DNA from: Bacillota bacterium
GTDB lineage: Bacteria; Bacillota; Clostridia; Lachnospirales; Lachnospiraceae
Assembly: GCA_023414875.1 (NCBI GenBank)
Contig: JAEZMV010000018.1
Span: forward strand, 62,001 to 126,000
Reading direction: 5' to 3'
DNA length: 64,000 bases
Position 1 is the first letter of the stretch. Each line of letters opens with the position of its first letter. The position numbers and the translations under genes are program-made. This document shows, one piece after another, positions 1 to 8,380 of the stretch. The notes beneath the pieces are model-generated. The model did not search any database and had not been told where the DNA came from. It saw only the letters and a list, made by a program, of their open reading frames with translations.

Positions 1-1020
1 GTAAAAAGACTACGTAAAAAACTTTATACCTTAAAACAAGAAGAAAATATAGAGTTTGTAAATGGTAGTGGAAAAAGAAAAACCCCATTGCAGCGTTCCA
101 TTGAAAAGCTGGAGGAATATCTGGATAAGCTAAAAGAATACACCCAGAAGATACATATCTGCGGAGAACGTAACAGCTATTCAAAGACGGATCACGATGC
201 CACATTTATGAGGATGAAGGAAGATGCAATGGGGAATGGTCAGTTGAAAGCCGGTTATAATGTACAGCACGGTGTTGATTCAGAATATATCACATGGCTT
301 ACCATTGGACCACAGCCCACCGATACAACAACCCTTGTTCCATTTCTGAGGAGTATGGAGAGGCACCTGAAATTCAAATACAAGAAGATAGTTGCTGATG
401 CAGGATATGAAAGCGAAGAGAATTATGTTTTTTTAGAAGGAAACGGTCAGTTATCTTTTATCAAACCATCCAACTATGAGATATCAAAGACTAGAAAGTA
501 CCAGAATGATATCAGTCGCATAGAAAACATGGAATACAATGAAGCATATGATTATTACCTCTGCAAAAACAATAAAAAGCTTACTGTAAGCAAGGTAATA
601 AAGAGGAAAAGCACAACCGGGTATCAGAGTGAGAAAACCATCTACACCTGTGAAGATTGCAGCGATTGTCCATATAAAAGCAACTGTACAAAGGGTAATA
701 ATTATAAAATACCCTTAGAAGAACGAGTTAAAAATCTTGAAACCTCAAAGCTTTTTAACCGGTTACGGAAAGAAGACCTTGAAAGAATTCTGAGCAGGGA
801 AGGCTGTGAATTGAGGATGAACCGAAGTATACAAGCCGAAGGTTCTTTCGGAGAACTGAAAGAGGATATGGGATTTCGAAGATTCCTGTGTAAGGGTAAA
901 CAGAATGTACTAGCAGAAAGTATTCTGTTGGCAATGGCACATAACGTCAATAAACTTCACAATAAAATCCAAGCAGGAAGAACCGGATCACACTTATTCC
1001 GGCTCAAAGAAGTAGCGTAA
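1..1020 (+). CDS. IS1182 family transposase, N-terminus outside window
   Basis: DDE transposase that would cut and move the flanking insertion sequence. The frame is open from base 1, so the N-terminal part is missing; the first possible internal start (TTG at 88) is probably not real. The visible part contains the ADAGYES segment carrying a catalytic Asp, a cysteine cluster (CEDCSDC and KSNC) of the kind seen in IS1182 transposases, and a C-terminal segment with EGSFGELKEDMGFRRF that should carry the catalytic Glu. No frameshift or premature stop occurs in the visible 340 codons, so the element may be intact. Family assignment is by recognition of these motifs and of the terminal sequence downstream. 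Confidence 0.85.
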   Translation, partial: VKRLRKKLYTLKQEENIEFVNGSGKRKTPLQRSIEKLEEYLDKLKEYTQKIHICGERNSYSKTDHDATFMRMKEDAMGNGQLKAGYNVQHGVDSEYITWLTIGPQPTDTTTLVPFLRSMERHLKFKYKKIVADAGYESEENYVFLEGNGQLSFIKPSNYEISKTRKYQNDISRIENMEYNEAYDYYLCKNNKKLTVSKVIKRKSTTGYQSEKTIYTCEDCSDCPYKSNCTKGNNYKIPLEERVKNLETSKLFNRLRKEDLERILSREGCELRMNRSIQAEGSFGELKEDMGFRRFLCKGKQNVLAESILLAMAHNVNKLHNKIQAGRTGSHLFRLKEVA

Positions 1021-1160
1021 ATTTAAGTTTCAAAAACTTATAGATAAGAAATTAGTCTAAATTCTGTAGGCTTATTAAAGTGCATCATTTTTAAGATAAT
1101 ACTCGGATTTATCAAATAAAAATATAGAATTTCTAAAAAAAAAACCTTAAAAATGAGCTG

Positions 1161-1190
1161 CGCACTGGCAGTTGAATAACCGCTAGTGCG
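1161..1190 (+). repeat. stem-loop within the IS right terminus
   Basis: CGCACTGGC (1161-1169) pairs with GCTAGTGCG (1182-1190) with one G-T pair and a 12-nt loop. It lies inside the proposed right inverted terminus and is followed by CCCCCTTTTTT, so it could also act as a transcription stop at the element end. Confidence 0.5.
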
Positions 1191-1264
1191 ACAGCCCCCT
1201 TTTTTACGAACAAAGCATTTCTATATGTTACAAAATCAATATAGCCTTATTGATTAAATTAATA

Positions 1265-1429
1265 TTAGTTGTTTTTGTTCGCTTCTCTTTTACCAAAAAG
1301 TTTTCCCCTTTTGCGAAGCTGTCTTGGTGAAGAGTATAAATCTTCACAGTTATAAAACTTCTCGGAGGTATACCATTTTGGATAAACATTCACATGATAT
1401 TCTGCAATATTTGTGCTAGTAATATACAT
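1265..1429 (-). CDS. small hypothetical protein, 54 aa
   Basis: A short minus-strand reading frame starting ATG at 1429 and ending TAA at 1265-1267. It is preceded by a strong ribosome site, GGAGGAGATT, seven to eight bases before the start. The product begins MYITSTNIAEY, has aromatic residues in the middle (YPKWYTSEKFYNCEDLY) and a very basic C-terminus (RQLRKRGKLFGKREANKNN). No signal peptide or membrane segment is seen and no function is recognised. It sits directly beside the insertion-sequence end, so it could be a small stand-alone gene or the front of a gene cut off by insertion, although the clean stop and basic tail fit a complete peptide. Confidence 0.45.
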   Translation of the reverse strand: MYITSTNIAEYHVNVYPKWYTSEKFYNCEDLYSSPRQLRKRGKLFGKREANKNN

Positions 1430-1506
1430 ATAATCTCCTCCCTTAATTATTACTATTATTTTTCATGTTAGTCAAAGCCTTAACTCTAAGTATATTATAG
1501 CATAAT

Positions 1507-1535
1507 TTGACTCTTCGTATATAATCTGGTAATAT
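1507..1535 (+). promoter_or_regulatory. sigma-A-type promoter for the PucR gene
   Basis: TTGACT (1507-1512), a 17-base spacer and TAATAT (1530-1535) lie about 75 bases before the PucR regulator start. Confidence 0.5.
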
Positions 1536-1611
1536 AAAAATATGGAAAAAATATGTGCTGATAGTACATAAAAAGGTTTGAGACAAAGATCATGTCAGGA
1601 GGGAGAAATGT

Positions 1612-2817
1612 ATGGCGGTACGTTTTTGGGAAATATATGAAGAAACGAAGGATGAGTTTCGTCTTCGAATTGTAGCGGGAAAAGCAGGTATGGATACCGT
1701 TGTCAGTTGGGTACATATGTTGGAGGATGAGACGATTGTATCCAGATTTCATGGGGAGGAATTAGCGATTACAACCGGAATGAAAGCCGGACAGCCAAAT
1801 TGGTTATTAAAATTAGTACAGGAGATGGCACAGGGTGAATGTGCCGGAATTATTATTAACACCGGAAAGTATCTAGAGGAGATTCCTCAGGAGGTTATTA
1901 CCTGGTGTAATGATAATCGCTTCCCTTTGTTGGAAATGCCATGGGAGATTTCGATTACCAGCTTAATTCAGGATTTTTGCATGAGAATTATTGATCAGAC
2001 GCAGTATGAGAAAAAGTTTAGTAATGTGTTTCGTGAGGTGATTCAAGGACGTGGGAATGAAGAAGAACATAGGAGGATTTTGGGTGAACGATATGAGATT
2101 GAAGGAACCTTTCAGGTGTTTTACCTCTATGTGAAACGAACCATAGATGAATTGTTGAATTTTAATCATGCGGTGTTTAAGCTTGAGAATTTATTTGGTT
2201 TATGGAAAGGTAATAAGAAAATTAATGCCTCCTATGGATTGATCCGGCTAGAGGATTCTCTGGTGTTAATCCTTAATAATATGCAGGATAATCATATGAT
2301 GGAATTACCGGAGCTGATCTTACAGAGCTTTGCTTATTTCACAAAAAAACATCATTTCTTTCTTGGTATCGGACCAAGGATTACACGAGTGGAGAACCTA
2401 TCTGTTAGTTACAAAAGAGCTCGAACGGCCATGAAGATGGCACTGGGAAGTGGAAACGAAATAATAAAGTTTGAGGAGATGGGTTTTTATAAAATATTAT
2501 TCTCCATTGACGATTCAGACATACTTTCAAGCTATGCGAATGAAATATTAGGACCTTTAGAGCTATATGATAAATTGCATAACACTGCCTATGTAGCCAC
2601 GCTTCAGAGCTATATAAGGAATGACCGAAGCCTGATCAGAGTTGCAGAGGAAACCTACACTCATAGGAACACGGTAAACTATCGCATCCAAAATATAAAA
2701 CAAATTATCGGTTGTGAGCTGAAGGAAGTGGAGGAAATGTTTCCTTATCAGGTTGCATTTCATATAAGGGAGATGGAAAATAAGAGACAAATACAGGAAG
2801 ACATCCTGTATGGATAA
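1612..2817 (+). CDS. PucR family transcriptional regulator
   Basis: Cytoplasmic regulator of the PucR/CdaR type, 401 residues. The N-terminal part (about 1-125) matches the PucR N-terminal ligand-sensing domain, with the typical opening in which the protein describes a metabolite-dependent switch (VVSWVHMLED, GEELAITTGM). The centre (about 170-300) resembles the degenerate GGDEF-like domain of CdaR. The C-terminus (about 340-375, RNDRSLIRVAEETYTHRNTVNYRIQ) is the PucR helix-turn-helix. Start is ATG at 1612, with AGGAGGGAG upstream. Family members usually control purine, allantoin, GABA or amino-acid catabolism. No such operon is adjacent, so the target is unknown; autoregulation or control of the GH3 gene downstream is possible but not shown. 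Confidence 0.85.
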   Translation: MAVRFWEIYEETKDEFRLRIVAGKAGMDTVVSWVHMLEDETIVSRFHGEELAITTGMKAGQPNWLLKLVQEMAQGECAGIIINTGKYLEEIPQEVITWCNDNRFPLLEMPWEISITSLIQDFCMRIIDQTQYEKKFSNVFREVIQGRGNEEEHRRILGERYEIEGTFQVFYLYVKRTIDELLNFNHAVFKLENLFGLWKGNKKINASYGLIRLEDSLVLILNNMQDNHMMELPELILQSFAYFTKKHHFFLGIGPRITRVENLSVSYKRARTAMKMALGSGNEIIKFEEMGFYKILFSIDDSDILSSYANEILGPLELYDKLHNTAYVATLQSYIRNDRSLIRVAEETYTHRNTVNYRIQNIKQIIGCELKEVEEMFPYQVAFHIREMENKRQIQEDILYG

Positions 2818-3152
2818 ATATATTCCGACTGTTTATCTGCTTATTATGATTGTGGCAAAAAAATAATGTCATAATTATAAAAATATGGTAGAATATAGAC
2901 ATCTGAAGCTAAATGGAAAATGTCTACTGAAATCTATGTTTGAGTTAGATTTGTTTCTGCTAACTTACCATAGCGTACCTGTATACTTCATTGGTACCTC
3001 CGGTGCCGATGAAACGATCCAATCAGGGACACCGGATTAATATATTTTAATAAAAAAATGATATGTATGTGAATATGATAAGTAATTAACCACGTTTTGC
3101 CTTAACGCTCCTTTACTACAGGGAGACATAAAAAATAAGGTTATGGTAGCAT
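2818..3152 (+). other. intergenic region with one hairpin
   Basis: Holds no ORF of note. CCGGTG (3000-3005) can pair with CACCGG (3030-3035), giving a six-pair stem with a 24-nt loop. No T-run follows, so it is not an obvious terminator, and it matches no riboswitch class I know. It may be part of the leader of the GH3 gene. Confidence 0.4.
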
Positions 3153-4586
3153 ATGAAAAGGAAGAGAACAAGAAATCGGATGAATGCTTTTTTAGCTTTA
3201 TCTGCGTTATTATTAGTAATAATACTGGTCCTGACGGTTTCAATTTCTCAAAAGGAAAACAATCGGGACAACAATAAGTCTGAAAGCTCTAAGCCGGAGG
3301 ATAAGGTGACTGCCATCATAAGTGCACCGACAGAAGCTGCACAGGATGGAATACTAGATTCGGCTGAAAATGAGGCAACGGTTACTGAAGGGTCAGAGGC
3401 AGAGACAGCAGAAGCTGCGAATACAGAAATTACACAGAATACAGAGAAAATAGAGACAGAGAATACTGATTTTACGGAAGAAGATAATCAAGCAGGAGAA
3501 GGGGAAGTCGTTATCGGTGATGGGAAGGAGCCTCCTGGCAATAGTCAGGAGGTAAAGACAAAAGTTGAGGAAATTATGAGTGATATGACACTTCAGGAAA
3601 AGGTGTGTCAGTTATTTATAGTATATCCAGAGGCAATCACAAACGTAGCTACTGTAACTTCAGCCGGAGAAACGACGAAGAAAGCAATTACCAAATATCC
3701 GGTTGGTGGAATTCTATATGAATCAAAAAATCTTGTTTCAGGGGATCAGACCAGAAAGATGATCTCTAATATTCAATCATATTCAAAGATACCGCTTTTT
3801 ATCGCTTCGGATGAAGAGGGTGGTACGGTCGCAAGAGTAATGAAAAGTCTCGGGACAACGAAGATTAACTCGATGTATACTTATAAAGAGGAGGGTGTTG
3901 AGCAGGCTTATAAGAATGCATATCAGATTGCAAGTGACATCGCAGATTTTGGTTTTAACCTGGACTTTGCACCGGTTTGTGATGTATGGTCAAATCCGGA
4001 TAATAAGGTGATTGGACAACGTGCCTACAGTGATGACTTTATACAGGCAGCAGAGCTGATTCCACATGCAGTGAAGGGCTTCCAGGAGGGTGGTGTATTA
4101 TGTACACTCAAGCATTTCCCGGGGCATGGAGATACCGACCAGGATTCCCATTATGGTAGTGCCTTTGTAAGCAAAGGTCTTAAGGAACTTAGGGAAGAGG
4201 AATTTCTACCCTTCAAAGCAGGTATTGCAGCAGGTGCGGATATGGTTATGACGGGACATCTCATCCTGAAAGAGGTGGATGACTTACCGGCTACCCTTTC
4301 TTATAAAATTACAACAGAAATCCTAAGAGAGGAATTGGGCTTCGACGGAGTTATCGTTACAGATAGCTTGCTAATGGAAGCACTTACCAAGTACTATTCT
4401 TCCTCGGAAGTTGTGGTAAAAGCCTTTGCGGCAGGAGCTGATTTACTGCTGTGTCCTAAGAACCTGGATTCCGCTATTGCGGCAATCCTGGATGCTGTAT
4501 CAAACGGTGAAATCAGTGAGGATTATCTGAATGCAAGTGTAAGACGAATTCTTGCACTAAAAGTAGAAACCGGTATTATTAAATAG
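3153..4586 (+). CDS. secreted or membrane-anchored GH3 beta-N-acetylhexosaminidase-like hydrolase
   Basis: Glycoside hydrolase family 3, NagZ-like, 477 residues. A basic start is followed by a membrane segment (about residues 12-30), then an acidic, Thr/Glu/Ala-rich low-complexity linker to about residue 130, and a single GH3 barrel domain to the end. The NagZ signature KHFPGHGDTDQDSH starts at Lys320 and supplies the family His-Asp dyad; the nucleophile is probably Asp404 in VTDSLLMEA. Family knowledge predicts removal of terminal GlcNAc from peptidoglycan or other glycans, outside the cell and tethered by the N-terminal helix or cleaved signal. Whether it acts on wall recycling or on plant or host glycans cannot be decided; the esterase genes downstream favour a glycan-degrading role. 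The ribosome site before ATG is weak. Confidence 0.85.
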   Translation: MKRKRTRNRMNAFLALSALLLVIILVLTVSISQKENNRDNNKSESSKPEDKVTAIISAPTEAAQDGILDSAENEATVTEGSEAETAEAANTEITQNTEKIETENTDFTEEDNQAGEGEVVIGDGKEPPGNSQEVKTKVEEIMSDMTLQEKVCQLFIVYPEAITNVATVTSAGETTKKAITKYPVGGILYESKNLVSGDQTRKMISNIQSYSKIPLFIASDEEGGTVARVMKSLGTTKINSMYTYKEEGVEQAYKNAYQIASDIADFGFNLDFAPVCDVWSNPDNKVIGQRAYSDDFIQAAELIPHAVKGFQEGGVLCTLKHFPGHGDTDQDSHYGSAFVSKGLKELREEEFLPFKAGIAAGADMVMTGHLILKEVDDLPATLSYKITTEILREELGFDGVIVTDSLLMEALTKYYSSSEVVVKAFAAGADLLLCPKNLDSAIAAILDAVSNGEISEDYLNASVRRILALKVETGIIK

Positions 4587-4670
4587 TTAAGCTTTATGTA
4601 TATAGACACCCCAAAATAACATCAGCGTGGATGAATAATATTGAAAATAAAAATAATGGAGGAAATTATA

Positions 4671-5753
4671 ATGAAATTTGATAGGGTTACAGAAATACCG
4701 GATAATTATATAAGGGCTGTTATAAAGGAACAGCAGGGAACAATTTCGGAGGTTGCGTATCACGTCAGTAACTATATAACACCTTCAAGAAAATTGGCAT
4801 CAAGCCAGAACCTATCTAAAGAGGTGGCTGGAAGAGAAACGGTTCAGGAAGAAGCCATTATAAAAAAATGTAATATATATTTGCCTGCCGGCTATGATAA
4901 AAATGATAAAACTAAGAAATATGATGTATTATATCTGCTCCATGGAGTTGGTGGAGATCGTTTTGAGTGGTTATCTGGAAGCGGTGAGACGGATGGGAAT
5001 TATGCTATATGTAATATCCTCGACAATTTGATTGCGAATGGAGATATAGAGCCATTGATTGTTGTATTTCCCGAGGGAAGGAGTACATATGATTGGACGG
5101 ATCGTTCCTTTACTACAGATGGAACAAATATACTGGGTTTTTATTACTTTGATTATGAATTGAGATATGATTTGATCCCATTTATTGAATCTGAATATCA
5201 CACCTACGCTGATATAAAAGACTGCTCGAAGGAAGGAATTGCATACAATCGCATACATAGAGCTATTGGAGGGCTATCAATGGGAGGAATGCAGTCCTTG
5301 AATCTGATTCTGGGTGGTTACAGGTGTGATTCGGTGATTTATACCGGCACAGCAGGCAGCTGGGATAATGGGCTTGATATAGCAATACCTGCACCTGGTA
5401 TGACGGATTTATTTACTTTTGTTGGCGCCTTTTCAAATGCTCCAACGTCAAGCCAAGGAAAGGTACTGGGTTCTAGTGTAGCATCCGCTGGTAACAAGTT
5501 GGATTTACTCTATCTTACCTGTGGTGATGAAGATGGAATTGCTTATCAGGTCGGTTATGCAAATTCGATTGATGGTCTGTCGGAAGCAGCCGGAGATAGC
5601 CTGGGTGATTATTACAGAGTTGTTATTAAAGACGGTGTCCATGATTTTAAGGTATGGAATAATGGAGCATACAACTTTATCCGATTAGCCTTTGGGAATA
5701 TTGAAAGAGGTGACAAGCGATATAATGTGGATATGGAACTTAATCTCCATTAA
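4671..5753 (+). CDS. alpha/beta-hydrolase esterase, CE1-like
   Basis: Serine esterase of the esterase-D/CE1 type that includes feruloyl and acetyl-xylan esterases. The ATG at 4671 is chosen because GGAGG lies nine bases before it; an in-frame TTG at 4641 has no such site. Visible motifs are the oxyanion segment LLHGVGGDRFEWL, the nucleophile elbow GGLSMGG with Ser203, an Asp in CGDEDG and the terminal His in KDGVHDFKVW. There is no signal peptide, so it should act inside the cell, presumably on imported oligosaccharides carrying ester groups. It lies 84 bases after the GH3 gene and before another esterase, suggesting a side-chain-removing cluster. The exact substrate cannot be told from sequence. 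Confidence 0.8.
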   Translation: MKFDRVTEIPDNYIRAVIKEQQGTISEVAYHVSNYITPSRKLASSQNLSKEVAGRETVQEEAIIKKCNIYLPAGYDKNDKTKKYDVLYLLHGVGGDRFEWLSGSGETDGNYAICNILDNLIANGDIEPLIVVFPEGRSTYDWTDRSFTTDGTNILGFYYFDYELRYDLIPFIESEYHTYADIKDCSKEGIAYNRIHRAIGGLSMGGMQSLNLILGGYRCDSVIYTGTAGSWDNGLDIAIPAPGMTDLFTFVGAFSNAPTSSQGKVLGSSVASAGNKLDLLYLTCGDEDGIAYQVGYANSIDGLSEAAGDSLGDYYRVVIKDGVHDFKVWNNGAYNFIRLAFGNIERGDKRYNVDMELNLH

Positions 5754-5813
5754 GGTTTAAAGGTTAAGATAGTAATAAGGTGAATTATATTTTTAATTTT
5801 TATTCAAATATTA

Positions 5814-5861
5814 TGCAAACTTTAAGCATGAAAATAAGAGTTTTCATGCTTAAAGTTTGCA
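5814..5861 (+). repeat. perfect 21-bp inverted repeat in the esterase intergenic region
   Basis: Bases 5814-5834 are the exact reverse complement of 5841-5861, separated by the six bases TAAGAG. In RNA this gives a 21-pair perfect stem. No T-run follows, so it is not a standard terminator. It ends six bases before the earliest ATG (5867) of the next gene and 27 bases before the preferred start, so it could slow translation, protect the mRNA or mark a processing site. Confidence 0.85.
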
Positions 5862-5887
5862 GGCAAATGAAAGGCATGGTAATTTAT

Positions 5888-7786
5888 ATGGCTCAAAATC
5901 GGAATAGAATCAGGTTACCTCGCTTGATCAGCGATGGTATGGTGTTACAAAGAAATGCAGAGGTAAAAATCTGGGGTTTTGCACCGGTAGGAGAGGATAT
6001 CACGGTCAGTTTTATGGATAGGGTGTATCGTACCTTGGTCGATACACAAGGAGAATGGCGGCTTAGTATTGAGACAAGTGATGCGGGTGGTCCCTATGAT
6101 ATGGTAATTCAATCCGGGGATGGTAACGATACAATCATAGTTAAAGATATACTTCTTGGTGATGTATGGCTGTGTTCGGGCCAGTCCAATATGGAGATGA
6201 AGATGCTTTCGTTGAAGGAAGTTTATCCCGTAGAGATAGAGAAGGCTTATAACAATTCAATCAGACAATTTCTGGTTCCGGTAACGTATCATTTTGAAAA
6301 ACCACAGACGGAATTGGAAAACGGCAGCTGGGAGTCAGTGAATCCGCAGAACATTCTAAATTTTGGGGCTACAGGGTATTTCTTTGCGGTAAAGCTATAC
6401 GAAAAGTATCAAATTCCCATAGGGCTAATCAACGCGAGTCTGGGAGGATCACCGGCCGAGGCATGGTTGAGTGAAGAAGGACTTGCAGCATTTCCTGATT
6501 ATTTGGAAGTCTTAACAAAATTTAAAAACAAAAACTATGAAGATGCCGTTTTAAAGAATAATGACAAGACCAGGGAGGATTGGTATCGGAATATTAATCA
6601 AAATGACTTGGGAATGGTGATTGGAGAGCTACCATATCAGAATCCGGAGTATAATGCTTCGAATTGGCCGACGATAAAGGTTCCCTCTTATTGGAGTGAG
6701 GAAGGCTTGGGGCAGTTCAATGGTGTGGTCTGGTTTCGAAAGGATATTCAGATTTCCAGGGATCAGCTGAAACAATCCGCAAGGCTGAAGCTTGGTAATG
6801 TTGTTGATGGAGACACGACATATATTAACGGTATAAAGATTGGTGAGATACCGTTCCAATATGAACCGAGAATATATGAAATCCCGGAAGGGGTATTAAA
6901 GGAAGGTAGCAATACAATCGTTGTTAGGGTTGTGAGCGAAGCTGGCTCCGGAGGTTTCTATAAAGGCAAGCCCTATCAATTAATGATTGGTGACCAAATG
7001 ATGGATCTATGTGGTGAGTGGCAATACAGCATTGGTGTCAAATGCGAGCCCATGCCTGCCCCCGTCTTTGTTAGTTGGCAGCCCGTAGGCTTATATAACG
7101 GCATGATAGCACCATTGTTACGATATGTAATTAAGGGAGCACTTTGGTATCAAGGAGAAACCAATGCCCAAAAGCCTGATGATTATGAGGAACTATTAAA
7201 AGCACTGATTGCTGATTGGAGGAAGAGCTGGAGGCTTGGTGATTTCCCCTTCCTGATAGTTCAATTACCTAACTTTAATGAGCCTTCCGACAGTCCTGCT
7301 GTATCCCACTGGGCTATCATAAGAGAAGCTCAGCGTAAGGCATTAACTGTAGCAGGAACTGGAATGGCTGTCACCATTGATATTGGAGAATGGAATGATG
7401 TTCATCCTGTAAATAAAAAGGATGTGGGCTTTCGATTGGCACTAGCTGCACAAAGAGTAGCATATGGAGATCAAACCGTGGTAGCCTTCGGACCCTTGCT
7501 TAAGTCTGCAAAGAGGGATAAGAATTGTATGATTCTATCCTTTGAGGAAACAGGTAGCGGCTTAGTATGCCAGGGTTCTGAGAAACCGGGACACTTCGCC
7601 ATAGCCGGAGAAGATCAAATATTCTACTGGGCAGAGGCAAAAATTGAAAAAGATTCTGTTGTTGTATGGCACGAGCTAGTTTCGGATCCGATCCATGTAA
7701 GGTACGCATGGGCTGACAATCCGGAGGGAGCTAATCTGTATAACAGGGAAGGTTTGCCAGCTTCACCCTTTGAGGTAACAATATAA
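5888..7786 (+). CDS. SGNH sialate O-acetylesterase-like enzyme
   Basis: Large esterase of the sialic-acid 9-O-acetylesterase type (SASA/DUF303, SGNH fold), about 633 residues. The GQSNM block places the nucleophile at Ser100; the GE block occurs in LWYQGETNA, and the catalytic Asp-x-His pair at Asp504 and His506 in EWNDVHP. A jelly-roll region resembling the sugar-binding domain of glycosidases is inserted between (about 250-390), as in known members. No signal peptide follows the chosen ATG. Several in-frame starts exist (5867, 5876, 5888; GTG at 5780 lies before the hairpin); 5888 gives the usual N-terminus but its ribosome site (AAAGG) is far away. Substrates may be O-acetylated plant oligosaccharides rather than sialic acid. 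Confidence 0.85.
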   Translation: MAQNRNRIRLPRLISDGMVLQRNAEVKIWGFAPVGEDITVSFMDRVYRTLVDTQGEWRLSIETSDAGGPYDMVIQSGDGNDTIIVKDILLGDVWLCSGQSNMEMKMLSLKEVYPVEIEKAYNNSIRQFLVPVTYHFEKPQTELENGSWESVNPQNILNFGATGYFFAVKLYEKYQIPIGLINASLGGSPAEAWLSEEGLAAFPDYLEVLTKFKNKNYEDAVLKNNDKTREDWYRNINQNDLGMVIGELPYQNPEYNASNWPTIKVPSYWSEEGLGQFNGVVWFRKDIQISRDQLKQSARLKLGNVVDGDTTYINGIKIGEIPFQYEPRIYEIPEGVLKEGSNTIVVRVVSEAGSGGFYKGKPYQLMIGDQMMDLCGEWQYSIGVKCEPMPAPVFVSWQPVGLYNGMIAPLLRYVIKGALWYQGETNAQKPDDYEELLKALIADWRKSWRLGDFPFLIVQLPNFNEPSDSPAVSHWAIIREAQRKALTVAGTGMAVTIDIGEWNDVHPVNKKDVGFRLALAAQRVAYGDQTVVAFGPLLKSAKRDKNCMILSFEETGSGLVCQGSEKPGHFAIAGEDQIFYWAEAKIEKDSVVVWHELVSDPIHVRYAWADNPEGANLYNREGLPASPFEVTI

Positions 7787-7945
7787 CTGGTAAGACTACT
7801 GTGTAAAGATTATTCATCTCTGGAGGAGGATGATTCGTATCAAACAATAGAGGATGAAAATACTAAGATTGAACGGATAGTTACGCCATCGTGGGATGAG
7901 CAAGGATCGAGAGTATGTGTTAAAGTGATAAGACGATCATTATAA
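7787..7945 (+). other. in-frame open stretch behind the esterase stop codon
   Basis: After the TAA at 7784-7786 the same frame stays open for 52 codons to TAA at 7943-7945. The predicted sequence is acidic, then basic (SLEEDDSYQTIEDENTK, then VCVKVIRRSL), and has no start codon with a ribosome site. It may be a worn-off C-terminus of the enzyme or chance. The remaining bases to 8025 contain nothing recognisable. Confidence 0.3.
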
Positions 7946-8025
7946 TCTAGGAATAAGGAAAAGTATTTATTGATACCTCACTGGAAATTAGCAATGAATA
8001 TATTTAAGATTCAACTGATTTCTAG

Positions 8026-8054
8026 TTGATTCGTAAAAAATAGTATGATAAAAT
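8026..8054 (+). promoter_or_regulatory. promoter of the riboflavin operon
   Basis: TTGATT (8026-8031), 17 bases, TAAAAT (8049-8054). Transcription would start a few bases before the FMN riboswitch. Confidence 0.6.
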
Positions 8055-8071
8055 CTCAACAATTGAAAAAT

Positions 8072-8178
8072 ATCTTCAGGGCAGGGTGTAATTCCCTACC
8101 GGCGGTATAGCCCGCGAGCCTTATGGCAGATTCGGTTAAATTCCGAAGCCGACAGTATAGTCTGGATGAGAGAAGATA
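8072..8178 (+). ncRNA. FMN riboswitch (RFN element)
   Basis: The conserved RFN core is easily seen: closing stem ATCTTC...GAGAGAAGAT, the CAGGGCAGGGTG segment, CCCTACCGGCGGT, AGCCCGCGAGCC, and the CCGACAGT..AGTCTGGATG block. Known members bind flavin mononucleotide and stop expression of riboflavin genes. The terminator at 8232 is the likely expression platform. It controls the rib genes that follow. Confidence 0.97.
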
Positions 8179-8231
8179 ATAATTTGTTTATTCCGCCATT
8201 ATTTCAAGCGGATAAATTGATTATGATTATT

Positions 8232-8257
8232 AAGCCCTGATAACTCAGGGCTTTTTT
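8232..8257 (+). terminator. riboswitch-controlled terminator
   Basis: AAGCCCTGA (8232-8240), loop TAAC, TCAGGGCTT (8245-8253), then a T-run. Perfect nine-pair stem between the FMN riboswitch and ribD, as expected for premature termination when FMN is bound. Confidence 0.92.
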
Positions 8258-8380
8258 GTTGTAAAAAAAAGCTCTTCGAACTTGCCTATAGAATAAAAGC
8301 ATATATGAAAGGCGAACCATAATTCGCTTTTGGATGCACATTCGGTTGATTAAATATCAATATGGAGGAGGTGATGATGA

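Larger units (their letters stand above)
1..1203 (+). mobile_element. IS1182-type insertion sequence, right part
   Basis: This is the right-hand part of an insertion sequence; the left end lies outside the window. It holds the transposase C-terminal region and about 180 bases of non-coding tail. Read on the minus strand, the tail begins GGGGGCTGTCGCACTAGCGG near 1201, resembling the GGGGCTGTCGCAC-like termini known for IS1182-family elements. The terminal segment can also fold: 1161-1169 pairs with 1182-1190. The exact boundary near 1199-1203 and any target duplication cannot be fixed because the other end is missing. Confidence 0.7.
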
